Shown here: positions 25,600 through 34,236 of the stretch, piece by piece
Layout of the letters: every line of letters begins with the position of its first letter
How positions within the stretch are numbered: the first letter of the stretch is position 1
Assembly (NCBI GenBank): GCA_018971775.1
Contig: JAGXAB010000066.1
Location: 1-36,158 of the forward strand
Direction of reading: 5' to 3'
Length of the DNA stretch: 36,158 nucleotides
Source of the DNA: Cyanobacteria bacterium REEB67
GTDB taxonomy: Bacteria; Cyanobacteriota; Vampirovibrionia; Obscuribacterales; Obscuribacteraceae
Notes under the pieces: generated by a model
What the model was told of the DNA's origin: nothing
The model's database searches: none
Seen by the model: only the letters and a program-made list of their open reading frames with translations
Translations under genes and position numbers: made by a program

Positions 25600-26511
25600 A
25601 TGTCCTGGCCGATCGCTCTTCCGGCGCTTGCTCTGGCCCTTTTCGTTGCTGCGGCCGCCCTTTCGACGGGCGGTTGTTCGTCGGACAAAGGTGGCACGGG
25701 GCAGAAGATTGTTGTTCAGGGGTCCGATACCATGGCGCAAATGGTGCGGGCCTGGTCGGCTGCTTTTGGGGCTGCTCACCCGGGCTGCCTCGTTGAAATG
25801 CAGACGGCCGACACCGGGGCCGGTATTGCCCAGCTTATCGACGGTAAGATCAATATCGCTGCCGCTTCACGTGATCTGACTGAAACCGAACTCGCTCTGG
25901 CACATGAGAAGCGCGTACATTTGTCACGCAATATGGTGGCCAAAGACGCTGTGGCCATAGTCGTCAGCGCCAACAATCCGATCATCGATCTGACCATGGA
26001 TGAGCTGAAAGGCATCTTTAGCGGCGGTGTCAACCGCTGGTCGCAGATCAAAAGTCTGCCGGCCGCCGGGCAGGACAAGCCTATTGTTGTGATCGGTCGT
26101 GAGGCAAACAGTGGCACGGGCGAATATTTGCGCGAGCACGTCCTCGACAATAAACCATTCGGCCCGCACATCAAGGTTTTGCCGAGTTCGGAGGCTGTGA
26201 TCGCTGCTGTCGAAAAGCAAAAGGAAGCGATTGGCTTTGTCGGAATGTCGCAGGCCGAACAGGCCGGTGATAAAGTCAAGGTGGTGACCGTCCGTTTGAA
26301 CGATTCTTCGCCGGCGGCCGAAAAAGTTACTGGTGGCGCCACTGGTGGCGTCGGTAATGATTATCCCTTGACTCGTCCGCTTTATCTCTATTATGACCCG
26401 GCTCAAGACACCAATCATTTCGGCAATGGCGCCAAGTCTTTCGTCGATTTTTGCAAGTCCGATGCCGGGCAGAAGATCGCCCGCGGAATCGGCTTTATGG
26501 TGATTCGATAG
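25600..26511 (+). CDS. PstS-like phosphate-binding lipoprotein
   Basis: 303 residues from ATG 25600; the frame opens earlier (25465), but that begins inside the terminator. The N-terminus is a lipoprotein-type signal ending in LSTGGC, a weak lipobox. The rest is a periplasmic binding protein of the PBP-like family: VVQGSDTMAQMVRAWSAAF, MQTADTGAGIAQLIDG, INIAAASRDLT, MDELKGIFSGGVNRW, REANSGTGEY. In PstS these segments bind phosphate. There are no pstC, pstA or pstB genes here, so it may supply a transporter encoded elsewhere or act as a sensor. Its TAG touches the start codon of metH. Confidence 0.84.
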   Translation: MSWPIALPALALALFVAAAALSTGGCSSDKGGTGQKIVVQGSDTMAQMVRAWSAAFGAAHPGCLVEMQTADTGAGIAQLIDGKINIAAASRDLTETELALAHEKRVHLSRNMVAKDAVAIVVSANNPIIDLTMDELKGIFSGGVNRWSQIKSLPAAGQDKPIVVIGREANSGTGEYLREHVLDNKPFGPHIKVLPSSEAVIAAVEKQKEAIGFVGMSQAEQAGDKVKVVTVRLNDSSPAAEKVTGGATGGVGNDYPLTRPLYLYYDPAQDTNHFGNGAKSFVDFCKSDAGQKIARGIGFMVIR

Positions 26512-29500
26512 ATGGCCGATTTTCTAAAAGCATTGAGCGAAAAAGTCTTGATTTTCGATGGGGCGATGGGCAGCTCCATCCACACGTATGACTTGAGCCT
26601 CGATGATTATGAAGGCTGCGAAAACTGCACCGACATCTTGCCTGCCACCCGGCCGGATGTTATTGGCGAAATTCATGAGTCTTTTTTGAAAGTCGGTTGC
26701 GACGTCATCGAGACAGATTCCTTTGGTGGCTCACCTGTTGTGCTTGCCGAGTTTGGCATCGCTGAGAGGGCTTACGAGCTAAACTTCAAAGCGGCGCGCT
26801 TAGCCCGCGAAGTAGCCTCAGCTTATTCGGGCGGCGGCCAGCAACGCTTTGTTTCTGGTTCGATCGGACCGACAACCAAATTGCCTTCGCTCGGACATAT
26901 TACTTTCGATGCCATGAAGGACGCTTATTACGAGCAAGTCCGTGGACTGGTCGACGGTGGTGTCGATGTTTTGCAATTTGAAACCGGGCAGGATCTCTTG
27001 CAGGCAAAAGCGGCAGTCGTCGCTATGCTCGATTATTTTAAAGTGATCGGGCGGAAATTGCCGATCATTACCCAGGTCACGCTGGAAGCTCCCCCAATCG
27101 GCACCATGCTCGTCGGCACGGATGTTTCTGCGGCCCTGGCTACCCTGCTCTCTTTTCCCGTCGATGTGATTGGTATAAATTGCGCTACTGGTCCTCGTGA
27201 GATGCTCGATGCCGTGCAATATCTCTGTCATAACTCACCGCGGGCGGTGTCTGTCCTGCCCAACGCCGGTCTGCCCGAAAACGTCAATGGTCAGACTGTC
27301 TATAAGCTCACTCCCGATGAGTTGGCCACCTCGCTCGATTATTTTGCCCGCGAGCAGGGCGTCAATATTGTTGGTGGATGCTGTGGTACAACGCCTGCGC
27401 ACCTCGCTCGTGTTGTCGAGAAGATCGGTCATCTCCCTCCCAAAGTCAGGCAGGCTCAATACCAGCCGGCTGTGGCGAGCATCTATACATCGGTTGCCCT
27501 GGATATCGACCAGCCTCCCTTGATTGTCGGCGAGCGCACCAATACCAACGGCAGTAAAAAATTCAAAGATCTTCTGCAGTCGGATAATCTGGACGGCATG
27601 GTCTCGATGGCTCGGGAGCAAGAGCGCGAAGGTGCTCATATACTCGATGTCTGTACTGCTTATGTCGGGCGCAATGAAGTGCAGGATATGGGTGCTTTTA
27701 TCAAGCGACTCAATACCGAGCTGCAAATCCCGATGATGATCGACTCGACCGAATATCCGGTCATTGAAGCTTCGCTCAAGCTGGTCGCCGGCAAACCAAT
27801 CGTCAATTCGATCAATCTCGAAGACGGTGTCGAGAAGATGCTCGCAAAGACTACTATGATCAAACGCTACGGCGCATCGGCTGTTGCCTTGACCATCGAT
27901 GAAAGCGGCATGGCTAAGACTGCCGAGAAAAAATTGGAAGTGGCGAAACGTATCTACGATTTGGCCATGGAAGTCGGACTGGCTCCCTACGATTTGATCT
28001 TCGATGCCCTGACCTTTACGCTTTCTACCGGTAATGAAGACGATCGCAAGCTCGGTATCGAAACTCTCAAAGGGATCAAGCTGATCAAAGAGCAGCTGCC
28101 CGGTGTAAAAACCATTCTCGGTGTGAGCAATATCTCCTTTGGTTTCGACAGCAAGATTCGTCGCATTCTCAATAGTGTCTTCCTTCACTATGCAGTGGAA
28201 GCCGGCCTGGATATGGCTATTGTCAATGCTCAGAAAATTTTGCCCCTCTACAAAATCGATGAGGAAGAACGCGAATATCATCGGAAGTTGATTTTCGACG
28301 AGAGAACCGCTACATATGACCCGCTTTTTGCCCTGCTCGATCTCTACAAGGATCGCAAAGGCCAGGTGTCGAAGAGCGCTGTAAAAAAAGTCGATGCTTC
28401 CATCGAAGACGTGCTCAAGCAGAGAATAATCGATGGTGAACGAGTCGGCATGGAAGCTGATCTAAAGATAGCGCTGGAGCGTTACCAGCCCCTCGAAATC
28501 ATCAATACTCTTTTACTCGATGGTATGCGCGTTGTTGGCGAACTATTCGGCTCGGGTAAAATGCAACTGCCCTTTGTTTTGCAGTCGGCTGAGACGATGA
28601 AGGCCGCTGTAGCGTATCTTGAACCGCTCATGGAAAAAGTGGAAGGTTCTACGCGCGGCATAATGATCCTCGCTACTGTAAAAGGTGATGTTCACGATAT
28701 CGGTAAAAATCTGGTCGATATCATTTTGACCAACAATGGCTATCGCGTCATCAATCTCGGAATCAAACAGCCAATTGACAATATCATCAACGCCGTGGTC
28801 GAACACAATGCTGATTGCATTGGTATGAGCGGTCTACTGGTCAAATCGACTGTAATCATGAAAGAAAATCTGGACATCCTCAATCAGCGGGGATTGTCAA
28901 CACCGGTAATTTTAGGGGGCGCGGCTCTGACCAGGCGTTACGTCGAGGAAGATTGTCGGAGCGTCTATAAAGGTCTTCTCTTCTATGGTCAGGATGCTTT
29001 CGACGATCTGCACATCATGGAAGCGCTCGCCAGCAAGAACGAAGAGCAGATCGCCAAGATGCTTGGTAAAGCTCCGCCCGAACACGCCTATGGCGATGAG
29101 GACGAGGATAAGGAAAATGACGCCGGTGCAGAAGCGGCGAGCGAAGAGGACATTCGTGCCGGCGACGGTAAAGGCGGGCAGGGCCATTTTGCCGACGGTA
29201 AAAATGGCGGTGGTGCAAATGCTCTCGTTTCGCGTTCGGATGTTGCCCGAGGCCAACCTATATCGGAGCCTCCTTTCTGGGGTGCAAAAACCGTCGTCGA
29301 TTTTGATTTGCGCGAAGTTTTCCAGTACATAAACGAGAACGCCCTGATCAAGGGACAGTTTCGTGTGCGGCAGGGCGATAGCTCCGACGCCGAGTACGAG
29401 GCTATGCTCAACGAAAAAGTCCGGCCGATGTTGACCGAACTCAAGGAAAAATGTATCAGTGAAAATTTGTTGCAGCCAAGGGCCGCTTACGGTTATTTCC

Positions 29501-30105
29501 CGTGTCAATCACAGGGCAATGAGCTGATTATCTATCACCCTTTCGATCAAAAATTGCTGCAAATAAAACCTGACTTCAAACCGCAAGAATGGGTGCGGTT
29601 CAATTTCCCCAGGCAAGATCACGGCAGAGGTTTATGCATCTCTGATTTTTACGCCAGCGTCGATGAGTGCTATGACGTCTTTCCCGCTCAAATTGTGACG
29701 ATGGGTGAGTATGCCACCACGTATGCACAGAAGCTCTTTGCCGAAAACAAATATTCCGACTATCTCTATTTCCACGGCCTGGCGGTCGAATCGGCTGAAG
29801 CTCTCGCTGAACTCTTGCACAAGCGCATCCGCGCTGAGTTAGATTTTGGCCAATTTGATGCAACAGATCGCAGCAAATTTTTCCAGCAGGGCTACCGTGG
29901 CACGCGCTACAGCTTTGGTTATCCGGCCTGTCCGAATCTGGAGGACCAGGTGCAACTCTTTGAATTGCTCAATCCTGGCAGCATCGGAGTGGAGCTGAGC
30001 GAGGAGTATCAGCTCGTGCCTGAACAAAGTACCTCGGCAATCATCGTCGTTCATCCCGAGGCGAAGTATTTCAATGTCCGGCGCAAGGCGGCTGTTGCAA
30101 GGTAG
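26512..30105 (+). CDS. metH: Cobalamin-dependent methionine synthase
   Basis: Transfers a methyl group from methyltetrahydrofolate to homocysteine via cobalamin. 1197 residues with all four modules: homocysteine domain (~1-310) with zinc ligands Cys224, Cys290 and Cys291 (GINCATG, GGCCGTTP); pterin domain (~325-600, GERTNTNGSKKFKDLL); cobalamin cap and Rossmann domain (~620-855) with axial His728 in DVHDIGKN; and the AdoMet reactivation domain (~930-1197; RGTRYSFGYPACPN). Between the last two is a ~70-residue linker (853-925), first acidic (DEDEDKENDAG), then Gly-rich (GDGKGGQG). No strong ribosome binding site precedes the ATG, which abuts the TAG of the PstS-like gene, so translational coupling is likely. 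No cobalamin riboswitch is visible. Confidence 0.97.
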   Translation: MADFLKALSEKVLIFDGAMGSSIHTYDLSLDDYEGCENCTDILPATRPDVIGEIHESFLKVGCDVIETDSFGGSPVVLAEFGIAERAYELNFKAARLAREVASAYSGGGQQRFVSGSIGPTTKLPSLGHITFDAMKDAYYEQVRGLVDGGVDVLQFETGQDLLQAKAAVVAMLDYFKVIGRKLPIITQVTLEAPPIGTMLVGTDVSAALATLLSFPVDVIGINCATGPREMLDAVQYLCHNSPRAVSVLPNAGLPENVNGQTVYKLTPDELATSLDYFAREQGVNIVGGCCGTTPAHLARVVEKIGHLPPKVRQAQYQPAVASIYTSVALDIDQPPLIVGERTNTNGSKKFKDLLQSDNLDGMVSMAREQEREGAHILDVCTAYVGRNEVQDMGAFIKRLNTELQIPMMIDSTEYPVIEASLKLVAGKPIVNSINLEDGVEKMLAKTTMIKRYGASAVALTIDESGMAKTAEKKLEVAKRIYDLAMEVGLAPYDLIFDALTFTLSTGNEDDRKLGIETLKGIKLIKEQLPGVKTILGVSNISFGFDSKIRRILNSVFLHYAVEAGLDMAIVNAQKILPLYKIDEEEREYHRKLIFDERTATYDPLFALLDLYKDRKGQVSKSAVKKVDASIEDVLKQRIIDGERVGMEADLKIALERYQPLEIINTLLLDGMRVVGELFGSGKMQLPFVLQSAETMKAAVAYLEPLMEKVEGSTRGIMILATVKGDVHDIGKNLVDIILTNNGYRVINLGIKQPIDNIINAVVEHNADCIGMSGLLVKSTVIMKENLDILNQRGLSTPVILGGAALTRRYVEEDCRSVYKGLLFYGQDAFDDLHIMEALASKNEEQIAKMLGKAPPEHAYGDEDEDKENDAGAEAASEEDIRAGDGKGGQGHFADGKNGGGANALVSRSDVARGQPISEPPFWGAKTVVDFDLREVFQYINENALIKGQFRVRQGDSSDAEYEAMLNEKVRPMLTELKEKCISENLLQPRAAYGYFPCQSQGNELIIYHPFDQKLLQIKPDFKPQEWVRFNFPRQDHGRGLCISDFYASVDECYDVFPAQIVTMGEYATTYAQKLFAENKYSDYLYFHGLAVESAEALAELLHKRIRAELDFGQFDATDRSKFFQQGYRGTRYSFGYPACPNLEDQVQLFELLNPGSIGVELSEEYQLVPEQSTSAIIVVHPEAKYFNVRRKAAVAR

Positions 30106-30113
30106 AAAAGTAG

Positions 30114-30144
30114 AAGCGGACCTTCTGGGAAGATCCGCTTTTCC
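30114..30144 (+). terminator. Terminator after metH
   Basis: Stem AAGCGGA/TCCGCTT (30114-30120, 30134-30140), one internal C-A mismatch, and inner CTTC/GAAG (30122-30125, 30129-30132) with loop TGG, followed by TTCC and more T-rich sequence. Confidence 0.78.
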
Positions 30145-30194
30145 ATTGGTTTATTTGGCTCTTATCGGCTCTGGCGACTCGGCTCGATCCGGTT

Positions 30195-31190
30195 TTATTT
30201 TGCCACTACCGGCTCTAAGGTAGCCAGCAATTTGTCGACGACGGCGATGTCCTCGGCGCTCACTTTTAAATGAGCCGCTTTAGCGTTTTCGGTCGCCTGG
30301 GCTGCATCGCGTGCGCCAACGAGTGCAGCACTGACGCCCGGTTGTTGGATTGTCCAGTTGAGGACCAGATTGCCGAGGGTGGTTTGATGTTTTTCGGCCA
30401 TTGGTTTCAACTGATCCAGGAAGGCGTTGACACGTTTGATATATTCGGGTTGAAAGTGCGGTTGGCTGGCGCGGTGATCGCCCTGGGCAAATTTGTGGTC
30501 CGGTTTGAATTTGCCGGTAAGCAGGCCACGTTGGAGCGGGCTGTAGACAATTACACCGATGTTATTTTCGCGGCAGTAAGGCAGCACATCTTTTTCGATA
30601 TCTCGCAGGACCATGCTGTAAGGCGGTTGATCCGAGGCAATCGGTACAAGTTTGTTTGACGTGGCTATTTCTTCGGCGCTGAAATTACTGACGCCGGCGG
30701 CGAGAATTTTGCCGTCTTTGAGAAGCTGTGCCAGAGCTTCCATGGTTTCGTCGAGTTCGGTGCTATGGTCACGCCAGTGGCACTGATAAAGATCGATGTG
30801 GTCGGTATTGAGGCGCTTGAGGCTATTTTCGCATTCAGTGATAATGCTTTTCTTCTTGGCATTGCGATAGATTTTTGTCGTTTTGCCATCTTCTTGCAGT
30901 TCGAAAAAGTATTCTCCTTCAGTCGAGTCCCAGCGCAAGCCGAATTTCGTGAAGAGCTGCACTTTATCGCGCTTGCCGGCGATGGCACGGGCGACAAGTT
31001 CTTCGCTCTTCCCATAGCCATAGATAGGAGCAGTATCGATGGAGGTCACCCCTGCGTCGATGGATGCGTGGATGGCCTTGATCGCGTCCGATTCATCGGA
31101 GCCTCCCCACATGGTGCCGCCAATTGCCCAGGCACCGTATGTGATGACAGAAGCTTTGACCTGACTTGTGCCGAGATGTCTATATTCCAT
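30195..31190 (-). CDS. Aldo/keto reductase
   Basis: 331 residues from ATG 31190, preceded by AGGAGAG at 8 bases; the frame is open a further 30 bases, but without a better signal. NADPH-dependent TIM-barrel oxidoreductase with catalytic Asp52, Tyr57, Lys82 and His in DTAPIYGYG, FTKFGL and YQCHWRD. Also typical are GVSNFSAEE, VYSPLQRGLLTGKF and PGVSAALVGARD. The group is related to YghZ/PdxI-like and Tas-like reductases acting on aldehydes and sugars; substrate unknown. Bases 31191-31347, between it and the divergent deaminase gene, include TTGACT and TTGGCA hexamers, but no properly spaced -10. Confidence 0.9.
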   Translation of the reverse strand: MEYRHLGTSQVKASVITYGAWAIGGTMWGGSDESDAIKAIHASIDAGVTSIDTAPIYGYGKSEELVARAIAGKRDKVQLFTKFGLRWDSTEGEYFFELQEDGKTTKIYRNAKKKSIITECENSLKRLNTDHIDLYQCHWRDHSTELDETMEALAQLLKDGKILAAGVSNFSAEEIATSNKLVPIASDQPPYSMVLRDIEKDVLPYCRENNIGVIVYSPLQRGLLTGKFKPDHKFAQGDHRASQPHFQPEYIKRVNAFLDQLKPMAEKHQTTLGNLVLNWTIQQPGVSAALVGARDAAQATENAKAAHLKVSAEDIAVVDKLLATLEPVVAK

Positions 31191-31347
31191 TCTATTGCTC
31201 TCCTGAAGCCCGTTTAGCAAAGTCGCTCTTGAGCTACAAGTCTACCAATTGACTGGTCTATTTCGTATTCTGCTTGGCATTTTTGTCGTATATATTAACT
31301 GTTTCAAACAGGTTATCATTGTCCGCAGTGATACACAGGAGTGTTAA

Positions 31348-32217
31348 ATGTCAAGACTAGATCGCCTCAAAGTCTCCTTAATGGCGTTGTTGACCGTTGC
31401 GCTAACAAGCGTTGGTTCGGCAAATGCCGTGGAGAAAAAAATGTTTGGTTATGAATATAACCCGGCCACAGACCAGGTTACCCACTATGATGCGGACGAG
31501 CCTTACGTCGGCGCTCCGGAACCTCTCGTAATCAAAGATGCCTTTGATTATTTGCAGCCCTGGAACGGTCGTTGCATCGAAGCCAAAATGCCTGCTGATA
31601 AAGCTAAGCTGCTTCCCTGCCAGACTTCGAACATCAAGCCGACGATGAAATATCACGGCATTCAAATCAAGGGCAATAAATGGATGCATCTGGCTTGCGA
31701 TGAAGCTTTCAAATCAGTTATGAATGGTGGTGGTCCCTTCAGTACTGTTATCGTGCAAATCGATGACTCGAATAACCGTGTTATGCGTTACTGGATCTCG
31801 CATAATCATGTGACCGAATGGGTAGATCCCACCGCTCACGGCGAAACCACCTGCATCAAGCAGGCCTGTAAAGAACTTGGCGTTTTCGACCTCGGCCATA
31901 TTCGCAAGGATAATCCGAATCTCAAATTGCCCCAGACCTGCGAAACTTCTCACTGCGACCTGTACACCTCGGCTGAACCCTGCCCGATGTGCTACTCCGC
32001 TACACGCTGGGCACACATCAACACAATCTATTTTGCTGCCACCGTATATGATGCGGCTGCTCAAGGTGTAAATTTTGGCGATGAACCTCAGTATGCTGAG
32101 CTTTCTTTGAATTACGAAGATAGACCGAGACTGGGCGTAAAATGCTATCAGTGCACCGAAGATAATTCCCTCGATGCTTTCAACGCTTACAAGCGCGGCG
32201 GAAGTATCAAATACTAA
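31348..32217 (+). CDS. Exported zinc-dependent nucleobase/nucleoside deaminase-like protein
   Basis: 289 residues; AGGAG lies just before the ATG. A clear Sec signal peptide (LMALLTVALTSVGSANA, cleavage after residue ~27) leads to a domain of the cytidine deaminase-like superfamily. Zinc and catalytic residues are His164 and Glu166 (DPTAHGETTC; Gly between, where guanine deaminases have Ala) and Cys212/Cys215 in SAEPCPMCYSATRWAH. The motif order and WVDPTAHGE resemble guanine deaminase and tRNA-specific deaminases, normally cytosolic. The region before it (~35-100, DYLQPWNGRC) is an extra N-terminal domain that I do not recognise, with several Cys. Expected role: hydrolytic removal of an amino group from a purine or pyrimidine outside the cytoplasm; substrate unproven. 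Confidence 0.82.
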   Translation: MSRLDRLKVSLMALLTVALTSVGSANAVEKKMFGYEYNPATDQVTHYDADEPYVGAPEPLVIKDAFDYLQPWNGRCIEAKMPADKAKLLPCQTSNIKPTMKYHGIQIKGNKWMHLACDEAFKSVMNGGGPFSTVIVQIDDSNNRVMRYWISHNHVTEWVDPTAHGETTCIKQACKELGVFDLGHIRKDNPNLKLPQTCETSHCDLYTSAEPCPMCYSATRWAHINTIYFAATVYDAAAQGVNFGDEPQYAELSLNYEDRPRLGVKCYQCTEDNSLDAFNAYKRGGSIKY

Positions 32218-32244
32218 GCTGAAAATGCTGACTGTATAATTGAG

Positions 32245-32275
32245 AGGACGAGCTGGAAATCCGGCTCGTCCTTTT
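32245..32275 (+). terminator. Strong intrinsic terminator
   Basis: A 12-base-pair stem (32245-32256 with 32261-32272, one G-T pair), loop AAAT, then TTTTG. It closes the deaminase gene. Confidence 0.92.
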
Positions 32276-32317
32276 GATAAAGGCTCGTAAGTGTGTTGTT
32301 AGTGAAGGAAGTCATTC

Positions 32318-33268
32318 ATGGCCGGAGCAAACCAGGTATCGGAAGTCAGTGCGGTCCTGACACGATTCATCCCCCGAATTGACAGCGAATCGGATCGCCT
32401 TTCGGAACTCGTCGTCCAGATGATGATGGCTGCAGCCAGAGCGCCCGGCTTCTGGAGCGGCGAGACAATACCCGCCGATGCTGGTCTGAGCGGTGTGCCC
32501 GGCGAATGGAAATTGATTCAGCGCTTTGCCACAGCTGCTCTAGCCGAGAGCTGGTGTCAATCGTCATCTTGTCAAAATCTGATTGGGGCTTTTGAGCTTA
32601 TTTGCCAGTCTGTGGGAATTAGTGTCGTTGACAATCTTCGCCATGAACTTGCCTGTGCCACGACAGCCATCGTCACCGAAGTGCGGCCGGGTATGGAGGA
32701 TGAATATTTTGCCTGGGAAGCTAAAATTCAGTGTGCTCAGGCCAAATTTCCCGGTTACGGCGGCATCTATCTGCAACCTCCAACAGCTGGTCGCAAGTCG
32801 CAATGGGCCACTTTGCTACGCTTTGATTCTCCGGCCAATCTTGAACAGTGGTTCAATTCTTCAGAGCGGCAGGATTTGTTGAAAGAGGCCGAGAAATTTG
32901 TCAGCCATACTCATATACACACCGTCGCTTCGTCTTTCCCGGGTTGGGTAGACATCGATCAGGCCACCGGCAGGTCGCCGCAGAATTGGAAAACGGCGAT
33001 GCTTGTTTTAATGGGGATTTTTCCAGTTGTAAATTTGGAAATACGCTTCCTGAGTCCGCATCTGGCCGCTCTGCATCCTGCTGTTGAGCTATTCGTCAAC
33101 ATGGTCGGCAGTGTGCTTGCGACGACGTATGTGACCATGCCCATCTTAATCAAAAGATTCAGATGGTGGCTTCTACCGAAAGAACCTAACGCCGCGCTCG
33201 ACTTGAAGGGCATAGCGATCGTTCTTGCTATTTATGCAAGCGAAATTGCTTTATTCGTTTGTCTCTAG
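32318..33268 (+). CDS. Double ABM-domain membrane protein
   Basis: 316 residues; AAGGAAG stands 6 bases before the ATG. Two tandem antibiotic-biosynthesis-monooxygenase (ABM, ferredoxin-like dimeric alpha-beta barrel) domains: residues ~8-100 (MMAAARAPGFWSG) and ~115-205 (TEVRPGMEDEYFAWEAKI, KFPGYGGIYLQPP). The C-terminal ~90 residues contain three membrane segments (~225-245, 250-275, 295-315). Relatives with this layout are known only as ABM-family membrane proteins; the ABM fold ranges from haem or quinol oxygenases to enzymes of unknown role. No catalytic residues can be assigned with confidence. The stop codon directly abuts that of the opposing gene. Confidence 0.8.
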   Translation: MAGANQVSEVSAVLTRFIPRIDSESDRLSELVVQMMMAAARAPGFWSGETIPADAGLSGVPGEWKLIQRFATAALAESWCQSSSCQNLIGAFELICQSVGISVVDNLRHELACATTAIVTEVRPGMEDEYFAWEAKIQCAQAKFPGYGGIYLQPPTAGRKSQWATLLRFDSPANLEQWFNSSERQDLLKEAEKFVSHTHIHTVASSFPGWVDIDQATGRSPQNWKTAMLVLMGIFPVVNLEIRFLSPHLAALHPAVELFVNMVGSVLATTYVTMPILIKRFRWWLLPKEPNAALDLKGIAIVLAIYASEIALFVCL

Positions 33269-33868
33269 TTACGGTCGATAATCGTTGAAACGTTCGGCCC
33301 ATGTCATTTTAACCAGGCGATCCGTCATCCAGGCCGGCATAGCGTAGGCGATTTTGAGAAGTTCGACTGGCTCTTGCGGTAGTAGCGGTCGGAAATCTTC
33401 ATCGGCTATGGCCGTGAATCTTTCTTTGCCGAGATTCCAGAATGCCAGGGCAGTTCTGCCTTCGGGGCTATCATTCAATTTCGATTTGCGATCGCAGACC
33501 TTTTTTAAGGTGCTTCGCACACCCATGCTTTTAAATGATGAAGTGCCACTGCTGACGCCGAATAGTGGCAAAGTGTCTTCCGGTGGTATCAGTCCGAAAT
33601 GCTCGGCCAGGCTTTTTGCGTGGGTGGCCAGTCTCCGACCGAACGCGCTTGCCTTTGTCTGGACCACTTTGATCGTTGTCGGTAACTCAGAACCGGCGCG
33701 GACGAAATGACCTCGTGCGACGCGCATGATTTGTGATGTTTTTACCAGGCGACTCAAGCAAGTGTCGACTGCACCTCGTGTGCCTAGGTGGAGTATTTCC
33801 CGGGTCGAAAAGATTCGTCCGAGTGGCAGCGCGGCTATGTGCGCGCGAATTGCTTGTGAATAGGTCAT
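33269..33868 (-). CDS. DUF6088 / AbiEi-like antitoxin-family protein
   Basis: 199 residues, ATG with GAGG 7 bases upstream. The N-terminus is a winged helix (about 1-60: SQAIRAHIAALPLGRIFST, REILHLGTRGAVDTCLSRL, IMRVARGHFVRAG), the pattern shared by DUF6088 and the AbiEi antitoxins of type IV toxin-antitoxin/phage-abortive systems. The C-terminal half is helical, with PLFGVSSGTSSFKS and RTALAFWNLG. In AbiE the antitoxin represses its own promoter by binding inverted repeats, and the nucleotidyltransferase toxin AbiEii is encoded next. No such toxin gene is adjacent here: downstream is the stop of the ABM gene. It may be a solitary regulator or the remnant of a module. Confidence 0.7.
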   Translation of the reverse strand: MTYSQAIRAHIAALPLGRIFSTREILHLGTRGAVDTCLSRLVKTSQIMRVARGHFVRAGSELPTTIKVVQTKASAFGRRLATHAKSLAEHFGLIPPEDTLPLFGVSSGTSSFKSMGVRSTLKKVCDRKSKLNDSPEGRTALAFWNLGKERFTAIADEDFRPLLPQEPVELLKIAYAMPAWMTDRLVKMTWAERFNDYRP

Positions 33869-33907
33869 GCTGAACCTCGCTTAGTGACAGGGCTAGACTC
33901 TCTATTC

Positions 33908-33943
33908 TTTAAACGCTCGCGGTGAGAAATAGTTCAATTTCTC
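33908..33943 (-). promoter_or_regulatory. Candidate promoter and operator of the AbiEi-like gene
   Basis: On the minus strand TTGAAC (33932-33937) and TTTAAA (33908-33913) are 18 bases apart and point at the ATG at 33868. A 7-base inverted repeat (GAGAAAT, 33924-33930; ATTTCTC, 33937-33943; 6-base spacer) overlaps the -35, as expected for an autorepressed gene. Confidence 0.42.
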
Positions 33944-34157
33944 TGCCAATAAATTTTCTGCGAAAGAAGTTAGATTTTATTTCTGTAGTTCGAACGACGG
34001 CGTTATTCAGCATTTTCATTCTTGGCCTGCGTGGAGACTTCTAGTCCCTTTCCATCATGGTCGAGGCTCTACACGTAATGGCGCCAGATATTTGTTTGGT
34101 ATTCTAGCGTGGGGTGAACCGTTAACTGGTAGTCGATTCGATCCGTGCTGAATGACT

Positions 34158-34185
34158 GGTTAGATTTTAATTCGAATTTCTAACC
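34158..34185. promoter_or_regulatory. Dyad 1 of the array
   Basis: Arms GGTTAGA and TCTAACC (7 bases) enclose the 10-base palindrome AATTCGAATT, a nested-dyad form suited to a dimeric DNA-binding protein. Function unproven. Confidence 0.5.
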
Positions 34186-34208
34186 GTTCGAAATCAAACT
34201 TGAACAGT

Positions 34209-34236
34209 CGTTAGATATTAGAGTAAATATCTAACG
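34209..34236. promoter_or_regulatory. Dyad 2 of the array, perfect 11-base arms
   Basis: CGTTAGATATT (34209-34219) and AATATCTAACG (34226-34236) are separated by AGAGTA. It shares the TTAGA half-site with dyad 1, 51 bases away. No T-run follows, so it is not a terminator. Confidence 0.6.

Noticed and set aside
26400..26511. Possible cobalamin riboswitch before metH, also considered at 17078-17142 before the mutase
   Set aside because: metH begins directly at the preceding stop codon and the mutase has only 65 bases upstream; no B12-box-like element or room for the aptamer.
27235..28281. Long minus-strand open frame (348 codons) across metH
   Set aside because: Antisense to conserved pterin-domain sequence of metH; no family features.
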